DNA from: Photobacterium rosenbergii
GTDB lineage: Bacteria; Pseudomonadota; Gammaproteobacteria; Enterobacterales; Vibrionaceae
Assembly (NCBI RefSeq): GCF_003026455.1
Contig: NZ_PYMB01000003.1
Span: forward strand, 372,001 to 436,000
Length of the DNA: 64,000 nucleotides
Direction of reading: 5' to 3'
The notes below the pieces were generated by a model. That model worked only from the letters and a program-made list of their open reading frames with translations. It made no database searches and was not told the DNA's origin. A program made the position numbers and the translations under genes. Positions 36,869-45,208 of the stretch are shown here, one piece after another; the stretch's first letter is position 1, and every line of letters begins with the position of its first letter.

Positions 36869-37543
36869 ATGAAAAAAACCAAAGTCATCACTACCGACGA
36901 TATCTTACTCAAGCTTTGCCAATCATTTTCAAGCGTCCTTTCAGCAGCAACCGACAGTCAAGTTAGTTACTCTGCAATGGTACAAAAAATCAATAAGACC
37001 AGCCTAAAGCCAGATATTGGGTGTTTCGTTCTTTTTGATGGTGGCTTTACCGGACTGGTAGTCGCCAACTTTTCTCATCAGGCTGCTTTAGAGCTCTACC
37101 AAGAATACATGCTCAAAATGGGCATATCGGCAGATGAACTGGCTATTCACCATACGTCAGACGAGGTCGCCGATGTCCTTGGTGAGTTGATGAATCAGGT
37201 AGTGGGCGATTTCACTAGTAAAATTCGCCGAGAACTTCAGGTATCAATCACTCAAAACCAGCCCAAAATGCTAGCGCTCAACAAACAGGTTTTACTGTCT
37301 GTTGATACTAACCTAGACCGCCCTCAGGCGCGGCGCGTCAGTTTTACAACTGATAAGAACAACATTTTCTACCTTGAACTGGCCATGGACAAAACTGAGT
37401 TCATCCAATTGGAAGAGTTTGACCAAGCTGAAGACTGCGATCCCGACAGCATTATCGAAGCCGCGCAAAGTCAGCCTCAGTCAAAAACTGAAACCAAGGT
37501 AGCAGAGGTTGATCTAGACCTTCTCGACGAACTCGGCATCTAA
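36869..37543 (+). CDS. DUF3334 family protein (CheX-like)
   Basis: 224 residues, cytoplasmic. Recognised as DUF3334 of vibrios: TTDDILLKLCQSFSSVLSAAT, INKTSLKPDIGCFVLFDGGF, HTSDEVADVLGELMNQVVGDF and NKQVLLSVDTNLDRPQARRV. The EVADVLGELMNQVVGDF helix has the E-x2-N spacing of CheX/CheC phosphatase sites, suggesting a CheY-type phosphatase or a related binding fold. The tail ends in a conserved-looking DLDLLDELGI after an acidic, low-complexity linker. Its position close to the REC-CheX/GGDEF pair fits signalling, but its role is not known. Confidence 0.8.
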   Translation: MKKTKVITTDDILLKLCQSFSSVLSAATDSQVSYSAMVQKINKTSLKPDIGCFVLFDGGFTGLVVANFSHQAALELYQEYMLKMGISADELAIHHTSDEVADVLGELMNQVVGDFTSKIRRELQVSITQNQPKMLALNKQVLLSVDTNLDRPQARRVSFTTDKNNIFYLELAMDKTEFIQLEEFDQAEDCDPDSIIEAAQSQPQSKTETKVAEVDLDLLDELGI

Positions 37544-37676
37544 CCCTTCACATTATCACTTCTACTCCGCCCCAACTGGCTATTTGACCTCTTGGGGCAA
37601 CACCACTCACTGATGAAACATATGCTTCCGCTCAGCTTTGCTAGACTGAGTTAAAAAAAGGTTTGAGGCTGTGTTT

Positions 37677-38810
37677 ATGTATCGTCAGCGTTGGTGCTCA
37701 CTTATTCTAGGTGCGGTTCTGTGTACCCCTTCTCTCTTGCACGCAGAGAAGATCAACTATAGCGAGCTGGAAAACGGTGACTCGATTACCATCCCCTTAG
37801 ATCAACTCCTGCCAACCCAGGCTGTCCTCGATTACGATCAAATCTTTGCCAACCTGCAGCGATATAAAGCTGATCTCAAGAATATGTATAACGACCTGTG
37901 CAGGGTTAACGGTGCCAAAGGTGTTAAAAAGTGGGATGACAATTCCATACCGACCGATCCTGAAACCTATCAATGTACAGGAAAAGCAGGCCAAGATACT
38001 GATGTACTGAGTACCGTTGTTATTGGCCCAGAAGAAGGAGTGCTTTACCTGACCGAGGGTCTTACACTGCTATCGACATTCTGGGATATGCCCAATGGTG
38101 GAACCAGCGTACCAATCACCGTTAAAGTCAATCACAACCTATTGGGTTCCGGCGATGATTTCTGGGCCGAAATGAACAATGACAATGAGGTTTGGTTGGT
38201 CAATGAGAAAGGGAAAAAGATAAAACCCGATGACCTGCCTGAATACATCGGCATGAAACAGCTAAAGCATGATAAATACCTCTCATTGGTGAATTTCCTT
38301 AATGGCATCAGTTACAAACCACCCAAACCTGATGGCAAAGACAACAAAACCGCTTCAATCCCTTTTCTGGCTCTCAATTGGGCGCTGGAACTGCGCCAGC
38401 ATATGAAAATCACCGATTACGATCTTAACGATCCGGAAGAATACGCAACTGCCCTAACTGAAGCCGCCACCATTATGGTTGATCTTCCCGATGATGAAGT
38501 GATCGGAAAATCCAAGCGCAGTGCAAGTGAAATGGGCCAATTAGATCAGGTCGACAGCAAAGCACTTGAAGAGTTGGTTACCGACGAAAATTCAGCGTTT
38601 GGATTAGCCCTTGCCTACCGGGTGGAAAAGAAAGAGAAATCAACACCTAAAGCGGTGCTCGAAGAACAAGAAGCCCAGAAAGAGAAAGAAGAGCAAGAAA
38701 AACAAGAGCAGGAGAAAAAAGCTAACGAAGAAAAAGCTAACGGCGATAAAGACGCTGAAGATGGGCAAGACAAAGAGAAATCAGACAAGGACGGTGAAAC
38801 GAGTGAGTAG
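37677..38810 (+). CDS. Exported ParB-like (ParBc_2) domain protein
   Basis: 377 residues. A signal peptide (residues 1-23, cleavage after LHA) marks it as periplasmic or secreted. The mature protein opens with ENGDSITIPLDQLLPTQAVLDYDQI, which resembles the ParB/sulfiredoxin-like family ParBc_2, followed by two cysteines (LCRVNG, YQCTG) that could form a disulfide. The last ~55 residues are a Glu/Lys/Gln-rich low-complexity tail. ParB-like folds outside the cytoplasm have no established function. The ATG at 37677 has GAGG eight bases before it; an in-frame GTG at 37671 is ignored. Confidence 0.65.
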   Translation: MYRQRWCSLILGAVLCTPSLLHAEKINYSELENGDSITIPLDQLLPTQAVLDYDQIFANLQRYKADLKNMYNDLCRVNGAKGVKKWDDNSIPTDPETYQCTGKAGQDTDVLSTVVIGPEEGVLYLTEGLTLLSTFWDMPNGGTSVPITVKVNHNLLGSGDDFWAEMNNDNEVWLVNEKGKKIKPDDLPEYIGMKQLKHDKYLSLVNFLNGISYKPPKPDGKDNKTASIPFLALNWALELRQHMKITDYDLNDPEEYATALTEAATIMVDLPDDEVIGKSKRSASEMGQLDQVDSKALEELVTDENSAFGLALAYRVEKKEKSTPKAVLEEQEAQKEKEEQEKQEQEKKANEEKANGDKDAEDGQDKEKSDKDGETSE

Positions 38811-38847
38811 TCTCACCGCCCAATCATACTGCGCGTTAATGTAACCG

Positions 38848-39300
38848 TTACTTACGGTGATTCTTCGCCAAAAACGCATCAAGCTTATTGGCAAAGTTCT
38901 GCCTATCGGCCTGACTCAATGGCGCAGGGCCACCGGTTTGTACACCAGAGCTTCGCATTGTTTCCATAAAATCACGCATTTGAAGGCGCTGCTTAATGGT
39001 ATCTTTGGTGTACATCTCACCACGAGGATTCAAGGCATGGGCTCCCTTGGTGATCACTTCATCGGCAAGCGGGATATCGGCCGTTATGATCAAATCGCCC
39101 GGCTCTGCTTGCTGAACAATGTAGTTGTCGGCTACATCAAACCCAGATTCGACCTGAATTGACTTAATATGCGGTGAAGGTGGTACGCGAATAAACTGGT
39201 TTGCCACCAAGGTCACAGCCACCCCTACCCGATTCGCGGCACGGAACAAAATTTCCTTAACGACATTAGGACAAGCATCAGCGTCGACCCAAATCTTCAT
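38848..39300 (-). CDS. yaiI: YaiI/YqxD family protein (UPF0178, DUF188)
   Basis: 150 residues, cytoplasmic, PIN-like fold. Family signature is clear: [48 protein letters not shown] and [10 protein letters not shown]. The conserved acidic residues (DADAC, D in VADN, TADIPLA) form a probable metal site; nuclease activity is predicted but not shown. The frame opens earlier, but the ATG at 39300 follows AAGGAAG and is the family start. Confidence 0.88.
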   Translation of the reverse strand: MKIWVDADACPNVVKEILFRAANRVGVAVTLVANQFIRVPPSPHIKSIQVESGFDVADNYIVQQAEPGDLIITADIPLADEVITKGAHALNPRGEMYTKDTIKQRLQMRDFMETMRSSGVQTGGPAPLSQADRQNFANKLDAFLAKNHRK

Positions 39301-39352
39301 TTTTCTTCCTTCTATGTATTGAACGCAGTTAGCTTCATTACCGTAATATAAC

Positions 39353-39380
39353 AAAAAGCCGCCTCTACTCGGCGGCTTTT
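39353..39380 (-). terminator. Intrinsic terminator of ybiT
   Basis: Stem GCCGCC / GGCGGC with a seven-base loop, flanked by A5 and T4, 25 bases past the ybiT stop on the minus strand. Confidence 0.86.
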
Positions 39381-39406
39381 ATCACAATATGTATCCAGTA
39401 ACGTGT

Positions 39407-41002
39407 TTAGCCGTTCAGGCCTTTCTTCGCTAGGTACTCGTCATAGGTACCGTGGAAATCTTCAACACCGTCTTTGGTAATTTCAAGGATACGTGTCGCA
39501 ATCGAAGATACGAACTGGCGGTCGTGGGAAACGAACATCAGGGTGCCCTTGAAGTTTTCAAGCGCCAGGTTCAATGACTCGATCGATTCCATATCCATGT
39601 GGTTAGTTGGTTCATCCATCAGTAGGATGTTTGGCTTTTGCATAATCAGCTTACCAAACAGCATACGACCTTGCTCACCACCAGAAATTACTTTCACAGA
39701 CTTCTTGATGTCATTTTGTGAGAACAACATACGGCCAAGAATACCACGAACAGTTTGCTCATCGTCGCCGTCTTTCTTCCATTGACCCATCCACTCAAGC
39801 AGTGTCATGTCTTCTTCGAAGTCAGCACTGTGGTCCTGAGCGTAGAAACCAATGTTATTGTTTTCTGACCACTTCACCATGCCGTCCATCGGCTCCATTG
39901 CACCAGCAAGGGTATTTAGAAGAGTCGACTTACCAATACCGTTCTCACCGATGATCGCGATACGCTCACCAACTTCAACCAACATCTTCACACCGTTGAT
40001 CAGAATGTTGTCACCGTAGCCTTGCTTCAGGCCTTCAACTTCCAATGCGTTACGGAAAAGCTCTTTTTCCTGATCAAAACGGATAAACGGTGATTGGCGG
40101 CTCGATGCTTTCACTTCATCTAGCTGAATTTTATCAAGTTGCTTCTGACGAGATGTCGCTTGCTTCGCTTTAGATGCGTTAGCAGAGAAGCGGCTCACAA
40201 AGGTTTGTAGCTCAGCGATCTGTGCTTTCTTCTTGGCATTGTCTGCATGCAGGCGCTCACGAGCCTGTTCCGCAGCAATCATGTACTCATCATAGTTACC
40301 AGCGAATAGGCGAAGTTCACCGTAATCAAGGTCAGCCATGTGCGTACAAACACTGTTTAGGAAGTGGCGGTCGTGCGAGATGATGATCATGGTGCAGTTA
40401 CGCGCCAATAGAACTTCTTCCAACCAGCTGATTGTATGGATATCCAAGTTGTTGGTTGGTTCGTCAAGTAGCATGATGTCTGGGTCAGCAAACAGCACCT
40501 GAGCAAGAAGAACTCGTACTTTAAGGCCTGGCGCAACGGCGCTCATTAGGCCAAAATGCTGCTCTTCAGGAATACCAAGACCAAGTAGAAGTTCACCTGC
40601 ACGCGCTTCAGCTGAGTAACCGTCCATTTCGGCGAACTCAGTCTCAAGGTCGCCTACACGCATACCGTCTTCGTCAGACATTTCAGGCAATGCGTAAATG
40701 CGGTCACGTTCTTCTTTGACTTTCCAAAGCTCTTTGTGGCCCATGATTACAGTATCAACCACTGAGTATTCTTCATAAGCGAACTGATCCTGACCTAACT
40801 TTGCCATACGTTCGTTAGGGTCAAGTGAAACAGTACCTCCTGACTGCTCTAGTTCGCCGCCAAGGATTTTCATGAAGGTTGACTTACCACAGCCGTTCGC
40901 TCCGATTAGGCCATAGCGGTTACCACCACCAAATTTAACTGAGATATTCTCAAACAGTGGCTTGTCGCCGAACTGCATTGTGATATTAGCTGTTGAAATC
41001 AA
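39407..41002 (-). CDS. ybiT: ABC-F family ATPase YbiT
   Basis: 531 residues with two ABC ATPase domains and no membrane part; a ribosome-associated translation factor family. First domain: Walker [10 protein letters not shown] and [10 protein letters not shown], with a degenerate signature ([11 protein letters not shown] instead of LSGGQ). Second domain: [33 protein letters not shown]. The linker with [22 protein letters not shown] is close to E. coli YbiT. The frame runs up to 41071, but YbiT length and alignment point to the TTG codon at 41002 ([12 protein letters not shown]), preceded by GGAAC. Single gene with terminator. Confidence 0.9.
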   Translation of the reverse strand: MISTANITMQFGDKPLFENISVKFGGGNRYGLIGANGCGKSTFMKILGGELEQSGGTVSLDPNERMAKLGQDQFAYEEYSVVDTVIMGHKELWKVKEERDRIYALPEMSDEDGMRVGDLETEFAEMDGYSAEARAGELLLGLGIPEEQHFGLMSAVAPGLKVRVLLAQVLFADPDIMLLDEPTNNLDIHTISWLEEVLLARNCTMIIISHDRHFLNSVCTHMADLDYGELRLFAGNYDEYMIAAEQARERLHADNAKKKAQIAELQTFVSRFSANASKAKQATSRQKQLDKIQLDEVKASSRQSPFIRFDQEKELFRNALEVEGLKQGYGDNILINGVKMLVEVGERIAIIGENGIGKSTLLNTLAGAMEPMDGMVKWSENNNIGFYAQDHSADFEEDMTLLEWMGQWKKDGDDEQTVRGILGRMLFSQNDIKKSVKVISGGEQGRMLFGKLIMQKPNILLMDEPTNHMDMESIESLNLALENFKGTLMFVSHDRQFVSSIATRILEITKDGVEDFHGTYDEYLAKKGLNG

Positions 41003-41752
41003 TGTACTGTTCCAATAATGATGTCTATCAAGCAATAAAAAAGCCGCCATTAAAGACGACTTCCTCACCATGTACGCGGAGTATAACAGCTTTTGTGAAC
41101 TTCATCACGGGTTGATTTCAAAGGCGAATAGCACCACACCGTTACCCCGTCACTAGAAATCAAAAACCTACCTCACAAAACCCAACCTCAGAATAGAAAC
41201 CAGTTGAATATAAACCAAGTTCTTAGGACAATACTATTAAGAACTGAATGTTACCCTTCTCGCTTAATCAATTAAGCATCATTAACAATTAGGTGAAATA
41301 TAAAACAAATACGCTTATTTTATTGTTAATTTGTTTTTATATTACTTTAATTACATCAAAGCCATTTACTGATATTTCATCATTCATCTCGCGACATGTT
41401 TTGTTACAGTGCTCAATATGACCTAGGTCTCAACAAACATGACGTATTCCTTCTTTCAATAACTCTTTTCAGTAAGATTATGTCAGGCATTCGTTAAATC
41501 AATTTCTAAGTTTGAAATCAGTTTGTCTATTTCCATTATGCTAGCGTCAATCACATCTTCGTTTTTGCAGTTAAGTTAGATGTCAGATGCAGCAAGGAAT
41601 TCATGGATCTATGCGTTGCAGGAGCAACATTTGATACAGGGATGTTAAATAGATTCAAGGTTGTTGGTGATTTTTATTTAATGACGCTCATATACATATT
41701 TTGATTATCAACCATCAACATTCTGTACCTATTTATTTTTGCGAGAATAAAC
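41003..41752. other. Long AT-rich region between ybiT and dcuC
   Basis: 750 bases with no convincing gene; a 22-codon frame at 41581 lacks a ribosome-binding site. Divergent promoters for ybiT and dcuC are expected. The one good regulatory candidate is the CRP-like site at 41094-41109. A TTGATTATCAA motif near 41700 does not have FNR spacing. Confidence 0.5.
41094..41109. promoter_or_regulatory. Candidate CRP binding site
   Basis: TGTGA-ACTTCA-TCACG matches the CRP consensus TGTGA-N6-TCACA at nine of ten positions. It lies 92 bases upstream of ybiT and 644 upstream of dcuC. The match is direct; the regulated gene is inferred. Confidence 0.45.
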
Positions 41753-43117
41753 ATGATCATCCCATTGCTATCGCTACCCATCATATTTGGTGCGGGTTAT
41801 TTGATTGTTAAGAAATACAACACGCAAGCCGCGCTATTTGCAGCTGGTCTATTAATGATCCTTATCGGTGTCGCTGCCGGTAATAGCGATTTCCTGCCTT
41901 CTGGTACTAATTCATCTGGTGCCATTGTTTTTGACTTTTTCCTTGTTATTAAAGCACTTTCATCATCCACGGTTGCTAACCTTGGTTTGATCATTATGAG
42001 TGTGGCGGGTTTCTCTAGTTACATGAACCACATTGGTGCCGCCAATGCCATGGTACAGGTTTCAACCAAGCCGCTTTCATTGATCAAGAGCCCTTATGTT
42101 GTTCTTGCTCTTACCTACGTACTTGGCCAGATCATCAACATCTTCATCCCATCTGCTGTTGGCCTGGCAATGCTACTCCTTGTTGCCATGTACCCAGTAT
42201 TGGTACGTATCGGGTGTACGCCTGCTTCTACAGCGGCTGTACTAGCCACAACGGCTTGTTTGGACCTTGGCCCAGCCTCAGGAAACTCGCTGAAAGCTGC
42301 GGAAGTTATCGGTATTGATGCTGCAACTTACTTTGTTAACCACCAGATCGTTGTTGCCCCGGTGATCATGGCTGTCATCGCGGTTCTTCACTTCTTCTGC
42401 CAGCGCTGGTTCGACAAGAAAGATGCAGAAAATGGCGTCACTCACGAGCTAAAAGAAGTTGAGCAAGAAACGGTTGAGGCGCCTAAGTGGTTTGCAATTC
42501 TTCCTATCCTACCACTACTGATGCTACTGACATTCAGTAACTTCGCTATCTCTTGGATTAAAGTCGATGTTGTAACAGCGATGTTCACTAGCTTGTTCAT
42601 CGCAATGGTATGCGACTTCATCGTTAACCGTGACGGCAAGAAAGTGGCGGCTTCATTGAAGATCTTCCTAGATGGTATGGGTAAAGCATTCGCCAGCGTT
42701 GTATCGCTAATCATTGCTGCACAAACCTTCGTTGTCGGTTTGAGCACCATTGGTTTTATCGGCATGTTGCTAGGTGCAACATCGACTGCCGGCCTTGGCT
42801 ACCTTCCGATGATCATTGTTATGGTCACTATCATCGGTGCAACAGCACTGCTATCAGGTTCGGGTAACGCGCCATTCTTCAGCTTCTCGGATCTAGCTCC
42901 GCAAATTGCTGGGACACTAGGCGTATCTACAGCCGCCTTTGCTTTACCAATGCAGTTGTCTTCAGGCATCTTCCGTTCATTCTCACCTGTTGCCGGCGTT
43001 GTTATTGCTTGTGCAGGCGTTGCTGGTATCTCTCCAATTGAACTGGTGAAGCGTACCGCTATTCCTATGATGGGCGGCTTGGTTACCCTTGTTGCTATGA
43101 GTGCTATTATCGGCTAA
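41753..43117 (+). CDS. dcuC: Anaerobic C4-dicarboxylate transporter DcuC
   Basis: 454 residues, about 12 membrane segments. Matches DcuC: IPLLSLPIIFGAGYLI start, GFSSYMNHIGAANAMV, GQIINIFIPSAVGLAMLLL, ATTACLDLGPASGNSLKAA, LLSGSGNAPFFSFSDL and LSSGIFRSFSPVAGV. Exports succinate, or exchanges it for fumarate, during fermentation and fumarate respiration. The 600-base upstream region suggests complex regulation. Followed by its own terminator. Confidence 0.92.
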   Translation: MIIPLLSLPIIFGAGYLIVKKYNTQAALFAAGLLMILIGVAAGNSDFLPSGTNSSGAIVFDFFLVIKALSSSTVANLGLIIMSVAGFSSYMNHIGAANAMVQVSTKPLSLIKSPYVVLALTYVLGQIINIFIPSAVGLAMLLLVAMYPVLVRIGCTPASTAAVLATTACLDLGPASGNSLKAAEVIGIDAATYFVNHQIVVAPVIMAVIAVLHFFCQRWFDKKDAENGVTHELKEVEQETVEAPKWFAILPILPLLMLLTFSNFAISWIKVDVVTAMFTSLFIAMVCDFIVNRDGKKVAASLKIFLDGMGKAFASVVSLIIAAQTFVVGLSTIGFIGMLLGATSTAGLGYLPMIIVMVTIIGATALLSGSGNAPFFSFSDLAPQIAGTLGVSTAAFALPMQLSSGIFRSFSPVAGVVIACAGVAGISPIELVKRTAIPMMGGLVTLVAMSAIIG

Positions 43118-43144
43118 TGCTGATCAGCAACCAACATTCAAAGA

Positions 43145-43172
43145 AAAAACGGGCTATCTAGCCCGTTTTTTT
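43145..43172 (+). terminator. Intrinsic terminator of dcuC
   Basis: Stem ACGGGCT / AGCCCGT with loop ATCT, preceded by A5 and followed by T7, ~30 bases past the dcuC stop. Confidence 0.93.
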
Positions 43173-43254
43173 CTGACAATTTTCAGACACTTCGCTTTGT
43201 ATTGCCTTCCTTTTCGAACTAAGTTTGATACAGACGTTTGCTAAAGGATGAGCG

Positions 43255-44250
43255 ATGTTAAAGTTATCCCCCTTATTTACCATACTGCCAATGGCTACCT
43301 TTCTGCCGGTATCAAGCTATGCTGCACAAGACTGCCACAGTATTACTGACGATACCGAGCGGTTAGCTTGCTATGATTCGCTTTCTCGCTCAATGAAAAG
43401 CCCTTCACTTACTACAGATGGACAAGCTGCAGATAAGCAGCCAGACGATTTCAATCTGGATGAAATGTCCATTAGCGGAATTAGCCATTACTTTAACCAA
43501 CGAGAACTGTTTCGTTTAACGCCCCATGAGCCCAGCTATATTTTACCGGCATCTTATAACGACAAACCTAATGAAGAAATCTGGCAACAGCTTAGGCCCG
43601 GTTCAGAAATGGATAACCTCGAGGTCAAATTTCAGATAAGCGGCAAAATAAAGCTCTGGGATAACCTGTACAAAGATAACTGGGATGTGTGGTTTGGCTA
43701 TACACAAACTGCATGGTGGCAACTCTATAATTCAGGTGAATCCGCACCGTTTCGAGAAACTAACTACAGCCCTGAAGTTTTTGTCAGTTACTATTCCAAT
43801 TATGACGTGTTCGGCTTTCAACTGATTGCCACTGATTTTGGTTTGATACATCAATCCAATGGTCGCTCTGAACCGCTATCCCGCAGTTGGAACCGGATAT
43901 ATGCCAATTTTGAACTTACCAAAGGCAACTTCCTGTTATCAATCCAGCCTTGGTACCGACTACCAGAAGATGCTGATGACGATGACAATCCGGACATTGA
44001 TAAATACCTAGGTTACGGCAACTACCGCTTGAGCTATAAAAATGATGGGCATTTAATGAGTATCCTGTTGCGAAATAACTTCCGCACCAGCGATAACAAA
44101 GGAGCTGTTGAGCTAAGCTGGGCCTTCCCTGTCTACGAGACCGTTAAACTCTATTTGCAATACTACAACGGCTATGGCGAAAGCCTTATCGACTATGACC
44201 ATTACACCAACCGAATCAGTCTAGGTCTGTTGATTTATGATTGGATATAA
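43255..44250 (+). CDS. pldA: Outer membrane phospholipase A (PldA)
   Basis: 331 residues. A signal peptide (~1-24) is followed by a 12-strand β-barrel. The active site is plain: His199 and Ser201 in LIHQSNGRS and Asn213 in SWNR, as in E. coli OMPLA. Hydrolyses phospholipids that reach the outer leaflet, using calcium and dimerisation. A ~90-residue N-terminal part (CHSITDDTERLACYD...) precedes the barrel. No terminator lies between this gene and the small-protein gene 93 bases downstream. Confidence 0.92.
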   Translation: MLKLSPLFTILPMATFLPVSSYAAQDCHSITDDTERLACYDSLSRSMKSPSLTTDGQAADKQPDDFNLDEMSISGISHYFNQRELFRLTPHEPSYILPASYNDKPNEEIWQQLRPGSEMDNLEVKFQISGKIKLWDNLYKDNWDVWFGYTQTAWWQLYNSGESAPFRETNYSPEVFVSYYSNYDVFGFQLIATDFGLIHQSNGRSEPLSRSWNRIYANFELTKGNFLLSIQPWYRLPEDADDDDNPDIDKYLGYGNYRLSYKNDGHLMSILLRNNFRTSDNKGAVELSWAFPVYETVKLYLQYYNGYGESLIDYDHYTNRISLGLLIYDWI

Positions 44251-44297
44251 CGGTTAAGCCAGCCTGAACCCCCATTAATTTTAATTGAGTTTAAGTG

Positions 44298-44342
44298 AAC
44301 CACCTCCAGCAGTAGACTTTAATTACTGAAACGGAGGTGGTT
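44298..44342 (+). promoter_or_regulatory. Hairpin sequestering the ribosome-binding site of a small-protein gene
   Basis: AACCACCTCC (44298-44307) is exactly complementary to GGAGGTGGTT (44333-44342), and the ATG starts at 44343. The whole Shine-Dalgarno GGAGG sits in the stem. A second, nested stem CAGTA / TACTG (44310-44314 / 44324-44328) stacks inside the 25-base loop. No T-run follows, so it is not a terminator. The left arm repeats the 16S anti-Shine-Dalgarno core CACCTCC. This is the form of a translational switch such as an RNA thermometer or a riboregulator target. Confidence 0.65.
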
Positions 44343-44495
44343 ATGCACGAATTAGATGAATACTGTGAAAAAATTGAATTTAACCTTAATCAAGCCGAAG
44401 CCAAAGCATTAGGTTTTAAGGAAAGGTCCAGTCATTCTCATCATTATATTCCCCCCCTCCTAACCTTTGCCTTTCTACTGCTTTTCTTTTTTTGA
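44343..44495 (+). CDS. 50-residue small membrane protein
   Basis: The product begins MHELDEYCEKIEFNLNQAEA, has a basic/His patch (FKERSSHSHHY) and ends in a hydrophobic helix PPLLTFAFLLLFFF, so it looks like a C-tail-anchored inner-membrane protein. GGAGGTGG directly upstream is a very strong ribosome-binding site, though buried in a hairpin. The stop codon is followed at once by the GAGG of a second tiny gene. No known family is recognised. Lies between pldA and usp on the same strand. Confidence 0.7.
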   Translation: MHELDEYCEKIEFNLNQAEAKALGFKERSSHSHHYIPPLLTFAFLLLFFF

Positions 44496-44502
44496 GGTTT
44501 CG

Positions 44503-44601
44503 ATGGAAATGAATATGTTCAAGCGCCTAAATGATCTCTGGTCGTCTGAATTTACCGGACTACTAACTCTGTTTTTAGGCGTGTTGGCCTTAATGGTTTG
44601 A
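44503..44601 (+). CDS. 32-residue small membrane protein
   Basis: Product starts MEMNMFKRLNDLWSSEFTG and continues into one hydrophobic helix (LLTLFLGVLALMV). GAGG overlapping the stop of the previous gene gives seven-to-eight-base spacing to the ATG, so translation of the two is probably coupled. Single-span mini-proteins of this kind often modulate a larger membrane complex; no partner can be named. It is followed after 84 bases by the usp gene. Confidence 0.6.
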   Translation: MEMNMFKRLNDLWSSEFTGLLTLFLGVLALMV

Positions 44602-44617
44602 AAAGCAAATAAAACAA

Positions 44618-44659
44618 GCACCTAGCATTATCCTGTTGATTTACGTTTTCGCTAGGGCT
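44618..44659 (+). repeat. Inverted repeat before usp
   Basis: AGCaCCTAGC (44618-44627 region) faces GCTAGGgCT (44651-44659) with one mismatch across a 24-base loop, between the second small gene and usp. It could attenuate or process the transcript; it has no T-run. Confidence 0.3.
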
Positions 44660-44685
44660 GCGTTCTATATGATAAGGAGTGAATT

Positions 44686-45111
44686 ATGAGTTACAAAAAC
44701 ATCATGTTAGCACTGGATTTCGATGATAATACCGAGGCCGTACTAAAAAAAGCCGAAGAAGTCGCTACTGCATTCCCAGACGCCAAACTCAACATTATTC
44801 ATGTCAACATGGATTTTGAAGATTACGATTTTGGTATTTTGGATATTAATCTCGACGACTACGAAAAAAAAGAATTACATGCATCTGTTGATGAGATGAA
44901 AAAACAGATCCAAAATATGCAAGTCGCAGTTGATAAATATCTAGTATGTTGCGGTGTGGTTGAAAACGAAATTCGCTACAGTATCAAAGAGCACAATGTT
45001 GACCTATTACTTATGGGCCATCATAAAACCAACGCATTCACTCAAATATTTTCTGAAGCCGCTGCGCTGGTACGCAATATGCCATGTGACCTTCTATTGC
45101 TAAAAATATAA
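44686..45111 (+). CDS. UspA-family universal stress protein
   Basis: 141 residues, cytoplasmic. N-terminal SYKNIMLALDFDDNTEAVLKKA and C-terminal VDLLLMGHHKTN...VRNMPCDLLLLKI are the Usp fold ends. The G-2x-G-9x-G(S/T) ATP-binding motif of FP6618-type proteins is not evident, so it is more like non-ATP-binding UspA. AAGGAG is well placed before the ATG. It follows two small membrane-protein genes and may share their transcript. Confidence 0.85.
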   Translation: MSYKNIMLALDFDDNTEAVLKKAEEVATAFPDAKLNIIHVNMDFEDYDFGILDINLDDYEKKELHASVDEMKKQIQNMQVAVDKYLVCCGVVENEIRYSIKEHNVDLLLMGHHKTNAFTQIFSEAAALVRNMPCDLLLLKI

Positions 45112-45165
45112 TGGGCAATATCAGGCCATTTAGTCACTATTCGTTACTCGCTAGATGACCAAATA

Positions 45166-45192
45166 AAAAAACGGGCTCGAAAGCCCGTTTTT
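45166..45192. terminator. Bidirectional terminator, usp / tdh
   Basis: Stem ACGGGCT / AGCCCGT with CGAA tetraloop, A6 on the left and T5 on the right, between convergent genes. Confidence 0.93.
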
Positions 45193-45208
45193 CTCTATCC
45201 GGTAAGGA

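Noticed and set aside
41700-41720. FNR site upstream of dcuC
   Set aside because: TTGATTATCAA is a palindrome, but the half-sites are fused rather than separated by four bases, so it does not fit an FNR site.
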